Shown here: piece after piece, positions 36,560 through 46,300 of the stretch
Layout: the number at the start of each line of letters is the position of its first letter
Numbering within the stretch: the stretch's first letter is position 1
DNA from: Anabaenopsis elenkinii CCIBt3563
GTDB lineage: Bacteria; Cyanobacteriota; Cyanobacteriia; Cyanobacteriales; Nostocaceae
Direction: 5' to 3'
Assembly: GCF_015245355.1 (NCBI RefSeq)
Contig: NZ_CP063311.1
Location: forward strand, 2,966,507 to 3,030,506
Length of the DNA stretch: 64,000 bases
Program-made: the position numbers and the translations under genes
Notes under the pieces: model-generated
The model's input: the letters and a program-made list of their open reading frames with translations, nothing else
Told to the model about the DNA's origin: nothing
The model's database searches: none

Positions 36560-39247
36560 ATGACAGCAGCAACCCCCGAAAGCCTAAATAAATTTGTCAA
36601 CTTTTGTCACCAACACATCAAAGGACAAGAAAAACAAGAAGCGCAAACATTCTTAGACAGATTTTTTAGAGCATTTGGACACCAAGGAGCCTTAGACGCG
36701 GGGGCGAAATTTGAAGAACCCATCAAAAAAGGAAGTAAAAAAGGTAAAACCGGGTTTGCTGACCTAGTGTGGAAACCCCGCGTATTAATTGAGATGAAAA
36801 AACGCGGCGAAGACCTGAGTAAACATTATTCCCAAGCATTTGATTACTGGACAAGATTAGTACCCCAACGCCCTAAATACGTCATATTATGTAACTTTGA
36901 TGAATTTTGGATATTTGACTTTGACATTCAGCTAGATACACCCGTAGATCAAATCTCCCTAGAGCAGCTACCAGAAAGGGCGGGAGCATTCGCCTTTATG
37001 GAATTTGGCAATAAAACTCCCGTATTCAATAACAACCAGGTAGAAGTCACAGAAAGAGCCGCCCGGCGCATGGGGGAATTACTCCTAGAACTAGAAAACC
37101 GGGGAGTTACGAAACTAACCGCACAAAGGTTTATTTTGCAATGCGTCTTAGCTATGTTTGCTGAAGACAGACAACTGTTACCACGGGATATGTTTATTTC
37201 TTGCGTTCAAGAGTGTATTAATGGCGCAAATTCCTATGACGTTTTGGGTGGATTATTCCAGCAAATGAACCAACCGGGAAAAACCCCAGCGGGACGTTAT
37301 CAAGGGGTAGAGTATTTTAATGGTGGGTTATTTTCCCACATTGAACCAGTGGAACTAACCCCAGAAGAATTAAAATTTCTGGATGTTTCTGCTAAAGAGA
37401 ATTGGAGTAAAGTTAGACCGGCTATTTTTGGTAACTTATTTGAAGGAACAGTAGATAAACAAGAGCGCCACGCTAAAGGTATTCACTACACCTCAGAAGT
37501 GGACATCATGAAAATTGTCCGACCTACCATTAGCCGTTATTGGGAAGAAAGAATAGAGGAAGCTAACACCCTCAAACAATTAGAAGTATTGCAGTTAGAA
37601 CTACAGAGCTATCGAGTTCTTGACCCTGCTTGTGGTTCTGGCAACTTTCTGTATATAGCTTATCAGGAATTAAAGAGAATTGAAACCCTGTTATTAGAGA
37701 AAATCCAGGAAAAGCAGAAATTAACCTCTAAGCAAATGCAGATGGGTTTAGTTACCCCCATGCAATTTTATGGGATGGATACTAACTTATTTGCGGTAGA
37801 GTTAGCGCGGGTAACATTGATGATTGGGCGGAAAATTGCCATTGATAACTTACAGTTAACCGAGCCTGCATTACCTTTGGATTCTTTAGATAGGAATATT
37901 ATCTGTGGGGATGCCTTATTTAGTCAATGGCCAAAAGCCAATGCAATTATTGGGAATCCGCCATTTTTGGGGGGTAAACATATGAGAATAGCTTTAGGGG
38001 ATGAATATATAGATAAAGTTTTTCAACAGTTCCCCCAAGTTAAAGACTCAGTAGACTTTTGCGCCTATTGGTTTAGGTTAGCGCACCAACACCTTGATGA
38101 ACAAGGGAGAGCGGGTTTAGTTGCGACTAATTCAGTCAGTCAGGGTAAAAGTAGAGTCGCGGCTTTAGATTATATTACTCAAAATCAGGGTTATATTCAT
38201 GAAGCCGTATCTACCCAACCATGGTCAGGGGAGGCGAAAGTTCATGTAAGTATTGTTAACTGGTGTAAAGTTCAACCGGGTAAATACTATTTAGATGATG
38301 AGGTAGTTAGCAGAATTAATTCTTCTTTGAAATCTAGTATTGATGTTTCTCAAGCTGTGCGGTTAAAAGCTAATTTGAATAAATGCTTTCAAGGAGTGAT
38401 ACCTAATGGTAAAGGGTTTTTGGTGACAGAAGAGCAAGTAAAGGAATGGATAAAAGCGGATGGGAAAAATCAAGAGGTATTAAAACTATTTTCCATGGGT
38501 GCAAATCTGGCGCAAAATCCCCATGGTAAACCAGAGCGTTGGATTATTGATTTTAATGATATGAGTATTGAAGATGCGAGTGAGTATCAATTACCTTTTG
38601 AGCATATTAAAGAAACTATCCCAATAGAACGTCAAAATAATCGAAATGAGAAATTAAAGATTAACTGGTGGAAATATGAAGGTAAGAGAATAGAAATGAG
38701 AAAAGCCATTTCATCTCTATCTTATTACTTTGCAGTTCCAGAAGTATCAAAATGGGCAATTTTTATTCCATGTCCTTCTGAATGGCTACCAGGTAATAAA
38801 ACTAAAGTTGTTGTGTCTGATGATTTTTATATTCTGGGAATTTTAACATCTAATATTCATCGTACTTGGATGCACGCGCAAAAATCAACTTTAAAAGCAG
38901 ATATTGCTTACACACATAATACCTGCTTTGAAACCTTTCCCTTTCCCCAGACAGCAACAGGGGAGATAGTGGAAAAAATCCGAGCCAAAACCCTAGAACT
39001 CCACGAATATCGAACTCAAGAAATGGAGTCTAAACAGTGGGGAATCACCACATTATATAATAAATTCTACAACGAACCCAGCAGCAAACTATATAAACTC
39101 CATCAACAACTAGATAAACTAGTGATGGAAGCCTATAAATTTCAACCTAAAGATGACATTTTAGAGCAACTCTTAAAATTAAACCAAGAGCTAGGAAAAA
39201 AAGAAAGCCAGAATCAACAGGTAATTGGACCGGAAGCAGTTAATTAA
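36560..39247 (+). CDS. MmeI-like single-chain restriction-modification enzyme (type IIL/IIG)
   Basis: The 895-residue protein fuses nuclease and adenine methyltransferase. The N-terminal part (~1-170) has a PD-(D/E)XK nuclease-like block, GFADLVWKPRVLIEMKKRG, with Asp, Glu and Lys in place. Then come a helical spacer and a gamma-class methyltransferase with motif I DPACGSGNFLYIA and motif IV NPPFLGG. The C-terminal ~300 residues would be the target-recognition domain and end in helical KLHQQLDKLVMEAY. In MmeI-type enzymes one recognition domain sets both cutting and methylation, so no separate gene is needed. The gene lies between two identical 58-bp repeats. Recognition sequence unknown. No frameshift seen, so probably functional. 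Confidence 0.9.
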   Translation: MTAATPESLNKFVNFCHQHIKGQEKQEAQTFLDRFFRAFGHQGALDAGAKFEEPIKKGSKKGKTGFADLVWKPRVLIEMKKRGEDLSKHYSQAFDYWTRLVPQRPKYVILCNFDEFWIFDFDIQLDTPVDQISLEQLPERAGAFAFMEFGNKTPVFNNNQVEVTERAARRMGELLLELENRGVTKLTAQRFILQCVLAMFAEDRQLLPRDMFISCVQECINGANSYDVLGGLFQQMNQPGKTPAGRYQGVEYFNGGLFSHIEPVELTPEELKFLDVSAKENWSKVRPAIFGNLFEGTVDKQERHAKGIHYTSEVDIMKIVRPTISRYWEERIEEANTLKQLEVLQLELQSYRVLDPACGSGNFLYIAYQELKRIETLLLEKIQEKQKLTSKQMQMGLVTPMQFYGMDTNLFAVELARVTLMIGRKIAIDNLQLTEPALPLDSLDRNIICGDALFSQWPKANAIIGNPPFLGGKHMRIALGDEYIDKVFQQFPQVKDSVDFCAYWFRLAHQHLDEQGRAGLVATNSVSQGKSRVAALDYITQNQGYIHEAVSTQPWSGEAKVHVSIVNWCKVQPGKYYLDDEVVSRINSSLKSSIDVSQAVRLKANLNKCFQGVIPNGKGFLVTEEQVKEWIKADGKNQEVLKLFSMGANLAQNPHGKPERWIIDFNDMSIEDASEYQLPFEHIKETIPIERQNNRNEKLKINWWKYEGKRIEMRKAISSLSYYFAVPEVSKWAIFIPCPSEWLPGNKTKVVVSDDFYILGILTSNIHRTWMHAQKSTLKADIAYTHNTCFETFPFPQTATGEIVEKIRAKTLELHEYRTQEMESKQWGITTLYNKFYNEPSSKLYKLHQQLDKLVMEAYKFQPKDDILEQLLKLNQELGKKESQNQQVIGPEAVN

Positions 39248-39347
39248 AATATTGTCAACAAACACCTTTGCGAACCTTTGCGCGTACTTAGCGACCTTTG
39301 CGTTTAAAAACCGTACAGGCGATCGCCTAACAAACACATAACCTTCC
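39248..39347. repeat. CCTTTGCG-type dispersed repeat after the restriction-modification gene
   Basis: ACCTTTGCG recurs three times within 39264-39302 (spacing about 10 and 20 bp), followed by a HIP1 site. Such CTTTGCG strings are common dispersed repeats in cyanobacterial genomes. No gene is seen from here to the catalase at 39565. Confidence 0.5.
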
Positions 39348-39405
39348 AGTCAGATTCATCTGACTTAAGCTATCAGACAGGGGTTTATAACCCCTGGTTT
39401 CTTAC
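39348..39405 (+). repeat. 58-bp two-hairpin repeat, right copy flanking the restriction-modification gene
   Basis: Base-for-base identical to 36485-36542, same orientation, with both stems and the TAAGCTATCAGAC linker. It lies about 100 bp after the restriction-modification stop and 160 bp before the catalase gene. Confidence 0.85.
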
Positions 39406-39564
39406 TTTTGATACTCATAACTATTTCCTCTGACAGAAAGCATTATCCGTGGGAATTGATAATCTCAACTTAATGATAGTAAATTCTTGATTTTTGAGCC
39501 GACCAGGATTTTATTCCGCTGGGCTATTACTTGCGATTAAAAATGCTTTTTATCAGAGGTATTT

Positions 39565-40257
39565 ATGTTTTACCACAAAAAAGAGCCTATTCACCCTGTG
39601 AATGTTTCTGAAGCTGACCCTCGTTTTGCGCAACTACTCCTAGAGCAGTTTGGGGGAGCAACCGGGGAACTATCAGCAGCTTTGCAATATTGGGTACAGT
39701 CTTTTCATGTGGAAGATCCTGGAATTCGGGATATGCTCCAGGATATTGCGATTGAAGAATTTAGCCACCTGGAAATGGTGGGGAAACTAATTGAAGCTCA
39801 TACCAAAAATACCGACCAGACCGAAGCATATAAAAGTACTCTCTTTGCTGTTAGAGGTATGGGACCCCATTTTTTAGATAGTCAAGGGAGTGCTTGGACA
39901 GCAAACTACTTGAATGAAGGTGGCGATGTAGTTCGGGATTTAAGAGCTAATATTGCAGCTGAAGCTGGCGCACGTCAAACTTATGAGGAATTAATTAAAC
40001 TAGCAACGGACCAAGGGACTCAAAATACTTTAGTGCACCTGTTAACCAGGGAAGTTTCTCATACTAGAATGTTTATGAAGGCTCTAGATTCATTAGGGAA
40101 ATTAAGTGAGCCATTTTTTGGGAATATTCAACCCGATGAAACCGTTGATATTTATTACAACCTATCTGCAAATGGGGATGGTAAGGATCAGCGTGGCCCT
40201 TGGAATCGGGAACCAGATTTTAAATACATCCCTAACCCACTGGAAAGAAAATCTTAA
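39565..40257 (+). CDS. Manganese (non-haem) catalase
   Basis: The 230-residue enzyme breaks down hydrogen peroxide at a di-manganese centre in the cytoplasm. The four-helix bundle ligands fall in GGATGELSAALQYW (Glu), IAIEEFSHLEMVGKL (Glu and His), AEAGARQTYEELI (Glu) and LTREVSHTRMFMKAL (His). Length is that of the short cyanobacterial forms. In Anabaena, similar proteins (KatA, KatB) protect against salt and peroxide stress. The ATG at 39565 follows AGAGG. A bidirectional terminator follows. Confidence 0.93.
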   Translation: MFYHKKEPIHPVNVSEADPRFAQLLLEQFGGATGELSAALQYWVQSFHVEDPGIRDMLQDIAIEEFSHLEMVGKLIEAHTKNTDQTEAYKSTLFAVRGMGPHFLDSQGSAWTANYLNEGGDVVRDLRANIAAEAGARQTYEELIKLATDQGTQNTLVHLLTREVSHTRMFMKALDSLGKLSEPFFGNIQPDETVDIYYNLSANGDGKDQRGPWNREPDFKYIPNPLERKS

Positions 40258-40288
40258 ACCAAAGCCATAGAGCTAATGGTGAAAAAAC

Positions 40289-40341
40289 AAAAAGCGCCTG
40301 GGAGTGTTGCCGTGTTTCCACCCCAAACGCTTTTTATTTTT
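40289..40341. terminator. Bidirectional terminator between catalase and purH
   Basis: AAAAAGCG (40289-40296) pairs with CGCTTTTT (40328-40335), enclosing a GC-rich middle. The stem is followed by TTTTTATTTTT on the plus strand and by GTTTTTTC on the minus strand, so it can end both convergent genes. Confidence 0.75.
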
Positions 40342-40442
40342 AACTTGCTCCTCACACACTATTAGATAGTACAGTTAGTTATTCAAAAGGCAAGTTTGAT
40401 ATGTGACAGTTTATGAACTGTCATAAACCACTGAGCAGAAGT

Positions 40443-41969
40443 TTAGTGTAAAAAGTGACGTATACCAGTGAACACCATGACTAAACCTAGTTCATTTGCA
40501 GCCTTGATAGAATCCTGGTCGCGCAAACTTCCACCTGGTTGGACAATTGCAGTAATTCCCGCAGATGCGGCTGTTCTAACTGAATCATCAAAGGGGAAAA
40601 ATCCATCGCTGGCGAGAATTGCACCTTGGGCTTTTGCGCCTGCTTGTTCTAAGGCGATTTTTACCGAACCGACCCGATTCATTTGACCAGCACCTACCCC
40701 TAGAGTAGTGCGATCGCGAGTAATGACAATAGCATTAGATTTGACGTGTTTACAAACCTTCCAAGCAAAGAGTAACTCAGCTAACTCCTCCGGGGTGGGT
40801 TGAAGTTCTGTAACTACTTGCCATTGACCACTATCAGCTATTTTATCATCAGCGGACTGGACAAGAAAACCCCCGGCGATCGCCTTGACAGTTTCTTTAG
40901 GGCCACTAGTCAAGTCTGGTAAAGTTAAAATCCGTAGTTTAGATTTCGCTGCCAAAATTTCTTGGGCTGCCGCTTCACAACCGGGCGCAACCACACATTC
41001 TAAAAATGTCTTAGTTAACTCTTCCGCTGTAGCCACATCAATGGGGTGATTGAGTGCGACAATTCCCCCAAAAGCCGAAATAGCATCAGCATTAAAGGCT
41101 TTTTGATATGCTTCCACCAGGGTACTACCCAAAGCCACACCACAGGGGTTAGTATGTTTAATCACCGTTGATGCTGGGGTATCAGTAAACTCCGCAATAA
41201 TTTGGCGGGCGGCTTCTAAATCCACCAAATTATTATAACTCAGTTCCTTACCTTGCAATTTCGTAGCCGCAGCCCAACCCGTGGGAGTTGTACCGGTTTG
41301 ATACCAAGCAGCAGGTTGATGGGGGTTTTCACCATAACGCAGAGATTGCAATTGCTGACCAGACAGGTTGTAAGTATTCTGACATTGTTGGCTCAGATAA
41401 GCTGCTATGGCTTGGTCATAACTAGCCGTATGGGAGAAACCTTTTAAAGCACATTTCTGGCGAAAATCTAGGGAAGCAGTCCCGTTATTTTGGCGTAGTT
41501 CCTGTAAATATTCCTCATACTGTCCAGGGTCACATAATACCGTCAGATGGGCGAAATTTTTCGACGCAGCCCGTAACATCGCCGGACCACCAATATCAAT
41601 TTGTTCTATTGCATCCGATAATGTTACCCCGGGTTTAGCAATGGTCTCCTCAAAGGGATAAAGATTGACAACTACTAAATCAATGGGGCGAATTTGGTTA
41701 TTTTCTAAATCTGTTAAATGTTGGGGAATATCCCGCCGCGCCAAAATTCCGCCATGAATGCGAGGATGTAAGGTTTTAACTCGACCACCTAAAATCTCAG
41801 GTGAACCTGTGTAATCAGAAACCTTTGTCACTGGTAGTCCCGCATCCTTGAGGGTTTGGGCGGTTCCCCCGCTGCTGATTAAATCAAATTCAAATTCTTC
41901 GACCAGGCGACGGGCGAGGTCAACTATACCAGTTTTGTTAGATACACTCAGCAGGGCTAGACGCGCCAT
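40443..41969 (-). CDS. purH: Bifunctional AICAR transformylase / IMP cyclohydrolase PurH
   Basis: PurH performs the last two steps of purine synthesis (AICAR to FAICAR to IMP). The 508-residue protein has the N-terminal cyclohydrolase (ALLSVSNKTGIVDLARRL, then GGRVKTLHPRIHGGILARR) and the C-terminal transformylase (LRYGENPHQPAAWY, STVIKHTNPCGVALG with its Lys-His pair, and SDGFFPFDDSVRTAA). Length is normal. It starts at the ATG at 41969. Confidence 0.97.
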   Translation of the reverse strand: MARLALLSVSNKTGIVDLARRLVEEFEFDLISSGGTAQTLKDAGLPVTKVSDYTGSPEILGGRVKTLHPRIHGGILARRDIPQHLTDLENNQIRPIDLVVVNLYPFEETIAKPGVTLSDAIEQIDIGGPAMLRAASKNFAHLTVLCDPGQYEEYLQELRQNNGTASLDFRQKCALKGFSHTASYDQAIAAYLSQQCQNTYNLSGQQLQSLRYGENPHQPAAWYQTGTTPTGWAAATKLQGKELSYNNLVDLEAARQIIAEFTDTPASTVIKHTNPCGVALGSTLVEAYQKAFNADAISAFGGIVALNHPIDVATAEELTKTFLECVVAPGCEAAAQEILAAKSKLRILTLPDLTSGPKETVKAIAGGFLVQSADDKIADSGQWQVVTELQPTPEELAELLFAWKVCKHVKSNAIVITRDRTTLGVGAGQMNRVGSVKIALEQAGAKAQGAILASDGFFPFDDSVRTAASAGITAIVQPGGSLRDQDSIKAANELGLVMVFTGIRHFLH

Positions 41970-42076
41970 GTTTTAGTTCCTCAGATGTAGGCGATAAAAC
42001 GAAAGATCCTCAGTTTTACATAAGGTTGGGTTCACTTCAAGACCATGGGACTGAAAAGGCTGTTAGTGCTTATTAG

Positions 42077-42126
42077 CCAGGGAATAAATTCCCTGTCTGA
42101 TAGCTAAAGTCCACTGAAAGTGGACT
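42077..42126 (-). repeat. Diverged third copy of the two-hairpin repeat, opposite orientation
   Basis: Read on the minus strand: AGTCCACT-TTC-AGTGGACT, then TTAGCTATCAGAC, then AGGGAAT-TT-ATTCCCT and GG. It has the same order of two stems and nearly the same linker as the copies around the restriction-modification gene, but both stems differ in sequence while staying paired. Confidence 0.75.
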
Positions 42127-42251
42127 GGTGGGTTACTTAGAATCCTATAGTTAAATGAGTGTATTTTTTTATATTCAATATCAAGTGATATTATTTAGAT
42201 AATTCTGTCATCTATCCAAAGGTAGATTTTTTAGGAAGCTTCTGTTGGACA

Positions 42252-42316
42252 ATATCCCCGACTTCTATGAAAATTGATGGTTACCTGATAATATCATCCT
42301 AAGAAGTCGGGGATAT
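42252..42316. repeat. 15-bp perfect inverted repeat, possible small mobile repeat
   Basis: ATATCCCCGACTTCT (42252-42266) and its complement (42302-42316) enclose 35 bp. Repeats with CCCGACTTCT arms are widespread in Nostoc-type genomes. A related half, GATACCCGACTTCT, occurs near 36460. Confidence 0.65.
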
Positions 42317-43341
42317 CTTGTTACAAAGATGTCAGTATGATGAAAGATTTAAAATTATGACGAAAAAATCTCAGAGGATTTATCGAATATTATGCTTATC
42401 AAAAAGCGTTTCAATTTACATTAAACATTCATTACAAATTAAAATATAGACCTTTATTGAAGCCAGCGGGCTTTTAGATTACCAGATGGCGTTGCTTCAA
42501 TCATTCTCTCATCGGGATGCTAATTGGATTGATTCCAATACATAAAGTTTCCATTCGATTAGTGTCCCCAGGGAGTGGGGAATCTCCCATTTTAAACACT
42601 TACCCTGTAAGAACTCTAGAGGCACTTTCCGATAGCGATAGCCATGGTTCAAGAAACTTAACGGCTGATAGCGATAGCGTGGCGTTAGCCATAATGGACT
42701 TTAGCATATTAACAAATCGCCTCAAACCTTTATACAGTAAGGGACAGAGGTTAATCGGCACTCGCTAGATTGACGATGTCAAAACAGAAGAATAACTATT
42801 CCAGCTATTTTGGTTGAACTTGGGTGATGATTAACTAGTGCATTGAAACAGCACTAAGGCGATCGCAATTCAGGGATGATTTAACTGAGAAATTGGCGTT
42901 AGAGCGTTGGATGCGGTAGGCGATCGCTGTTAGTTGTATTATTAATGTGAGCAAAGATTAATACTTAGAGTTTAAGGGGCGATCGCACTACCACCGAAAT
43001 AGCCATGAGTCTCCATGGTATAAATATTACATAAATCCGAGAATAGCTGCGTAATTTATCCCAGTCATAGCCAGTCAACACTGAAAAGTCAACCGCTGAA
43101 AAATCAATTATTTTTAACCATTCACTAATTATTTCTTAATCTCAAGGCTTTAGCTTCAGGAGAAGGTAAGCAAGGTATTAATAAATAGCAAAGCAAGTTA
43201 ATCCAGGGGATGCCCTACTGTGATTACTATGGTATCTCCAAGGTTCGGGATTTATTTACCACTAGTAATTTATTAAACCACGTAGTCAAGAGTTTGGCTT
43301 ACCAAGAAATAACTACTGAACATGGAAATTAGGACTGGCAA

Positions 43342-46300
43342 ATGGTAGACACCACACCGATTCGCTTTTCTCAGTTCAATGCCTCCTTAAACCGCAATGC
43401 CAATGGTAAATTGGGGGAAGATTTATCTGTACTTGATAATGCTCAAGCCAAAAGTGTAGCAGAAATAATTCAGCGTGTTCAACCGGATATTTTACTGATT
43501 AATGAGTTTGATTACTTTACAGAAAATCCCACTCAACCAGTGGAATTATTTCTGCAGAATTATTTGCTTGTGGGTCAAAATGGTGCCCAGCCCGTAGATT
43601 ATCCCTATTACTTTATTGCCCCCTCTAACACAGGTATTTCCTCTGGATTTGATTTAAATAATAACGGTGTAGTTGCAACTATTCCCGGTACACCAGGTTA
43701 TGGTGATGACGCCTTTGGTTTTGGCAGTTATCCCGGTCAATTTGGGATGTTGTTATTGTCTAAATACCCCATTGATCTTACCAACGTTCGTACCTTCTTG
43801 AACTTCCTCTGGCAGGATATGCCAGATTCCCTATTACCCACTATCGCCCTTCCTGGGTCTGATACTCCTTGGTACTCACAAGAAGAACAAGCAGTGCTGC
43901 GCCTTTCTTCCAAGAGTCATTGGGATGTACCCATCCAAATCGATGGTAAAACGATTCATGTTTTAGCCAGTCACCCTACACCACCTGTGTTTGATGGTCT
44001 AGAAGACCGCAACGGTAAGCGCAACTATGATGAAATCCGCTTTTGGTCTGACTACGTTATTCCTGGGAAAGGTGACTATATATATGATGATCAGGGAAGA
44101 ATAGGAGGTTTAACTCCTGGTTCCTCCTTTGTCATCATGGGTGACCAAAATGCTGATCCCTTTGACGGAGATAGTTTTGATCGTGCCATTCTTCAACTAC
44201 TACAAAACCCCAGTATTAACACTAATTTTATTCCTAGTAGTGTTGGCGCTGTACAACAGTCAGAATTACAGGGGCGTGCTAATGCTAACCACCAAGGTAA
44301 TCCAGCTTTCGATACTGCGGATTTTGCTGATAATAACCCTGGTAACCTACGCGCTGACTATGTACTACCTTCATCTGACCTGCAAATTATTAACTCAGCA
44401 GTATTTTGGCCTGTAAACACTGACCCCAATTTTTCCCCAGTGGGGACTTTTCCCTTTCCCAGTTCCGATCATCGTTTGGTGTGGGTTGATATTCAACAGC
44501 AGCCAGTTGTTTCTGGTAATATTCTTCGGGGAGTGGAGTTTTCAGGACAAACTATCTTTGCCACTGGTTTTATTCCTCCAGGGACAGCGGGAACAATCAA
44601 TGATGTTAACGTCCCCATGGGAGGATTGTCTGGTGTAGCCTACGATGCCGCCAACAATCTTTACTATGGCATTTCTGACGATCGCTCCCAATTTGGACCA
44701 GCTCGTTTCTATACCTTTACCCTTGATCTAGATACATTAAATGTCAACTTTGTCAATGTTACTCCCATCCAAAATACTGATGGTAGTTTATTTGGAGCTT
44801 TGACCGTTGATCCAGAAGGTATAGCTTTAACCAATCAGGGTACTATCTTTGTATCCTCTGAGGGTGAGGTCAATATTAATGCTGCACGTATCACTGATCC
44901 CTTTGTTAAGGAATATTCCCTGTCAGGGGAAGAAATCCGCTCTTTACCAGTGCCCAATAAATTCTTACCTATAATTGAGGATACTAATGGTAGTGGGGTT
45001 GTGGATGCTGGAGATAGACAAATCTCCGGGGTTCGTAATAACCTAGCCTTTGAAAGTCTGACCATTACACCAGACCAAAGAACCTTATACACTGCCACTG
45101 AAAACGCCCTGATTCAAGACGGTGAAAGGTCTTCCCTAGTCAATGGTAGCCCATCCCGCATTATCCAGTACAATTTACTTTCTGGACAACCAGAAAAGGA
45201 ATATCTCTACATTACCGATGCTGTAGCAGTACCACCAGTCCCCGTCAGCGCCTTTAGTGATAATGGATTAGTGGATTTACTGGCTATTGATAACCGTGGG
45301 ACTTTGCTGGCTGTGGAACGATCTTTTTCTCTTGGGGTTCCCGGAACAGGCTTTACTATCAAGATTTACGAAGTTAGTCTTCAAGGTGCGACTGACATTA
45401 GTTTCTACGAGAGCCTGAGGGATTTGAGTTCTGAGCAGTTAGCAGGGATTGTACCGGCACACAAACGCTTACTGTTAAATCTCAATGATTTGAATCTAGA
45501 TACTGGGTTAGATAATATTGAGGGTTTAGCCTTTGGTTCTGAGTTATCGGATGGTCGTCAGTCCATTGTCCTAGTCAGTGATAATAACTTTAACCAGAAT
45601 CAATTTACCCAGATTTTAACCCTGAGTGCCGATTTAATTCCCACTGTTATCCCTAGGGTAGAAACTCGTCCTGATCTGTTTGATGATGAAGACCCCGCCC
45701 AGGGACTACTTGACCAGAATGCTGACGCTGATGATCCGGCTATTTATGTTAATGCTATCAATCCCGCGGAGAGTTTGGTGTTAACGGCGGTTAAAAATGC
45801 CGGTATCCGGGTTTATGATCTGTCTGGCAAGTTATTACAGACTGTCAACCCGGGTAATGTTAGATACAATAACATTGATTTGCAGTATGGTTTTCATCTG
45901 GGGGGAGAGTCTGTAGATATTGCCGTAGCCAGTGATCGCGGTAATGATACACTAGTATTTTTTAAAATCAACCCATCCCCCTCAGAACCTGGTAAATACT
46001 TAGAAGATATCAGCGATCGCAGTATTGGTAACCTATTCCAAACAGCCCCCTTTAACCCCCCCTATTCCACCTCCTCCCGCAGCGCCTACGGACTGGCTAT
46101 GTACCGTAGCCCGTTTACCAATGATTACTATGTCTTCGTCAATCGCAGACAAACAGGGGATGTGGCTCAGTTTCAGGTGATAGACCGGGGTAACGGTAAG
46201 ATTGGAGTTGAGCGAGTCAGGGAATTTACTATTCCCACAGCACCCGGGGTTAACCCCCAAACTGAGGGTATGGTAGCAGATCAAGAAACCGGATTCCTGT

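Larger units (their letters stand above)
41970..43341. other. 1.4-kb gene-poor region with structured repeats
   Basis: No convincing coding frame was found; a short plus frame at 42517-42768 has no family resemblance. The region holds a diverged two-hairpin repeat (42077-42126), a 15-bp inverted repeat (42252-42316), two GATAGCGATAG strings at about 42631 and 42669, and several HIP1 sites near 42860, 42920 and 42980. It may contain decayed mobile DNA and the promoter and leader of the giant gene at 43342. Confidence 0.5.

Noticed and set aside
36485..39405. Possible two-repeat CRISPR remnant
   Set aside because: Only two copies exist, 2.8 kb apart with a gene between them, so there is no spacer structure and no cas gene is present.
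40341..40360. CTCCTCACAC string resembling the conserved loop of the cyanobacterial small RNA Yfr1
   Set aside because: The flanking hairpins of Yfr1 and a following T-run are not in the right positions; the string just follows the catalase terminator. A single 10-base match is too weak.
42517..42768. 83-codon plus-strand open frame in the gene-poor region
   Set aside because: Contains palindromic repeat DNA, lacks a ribosome-binding site and resembles no family.
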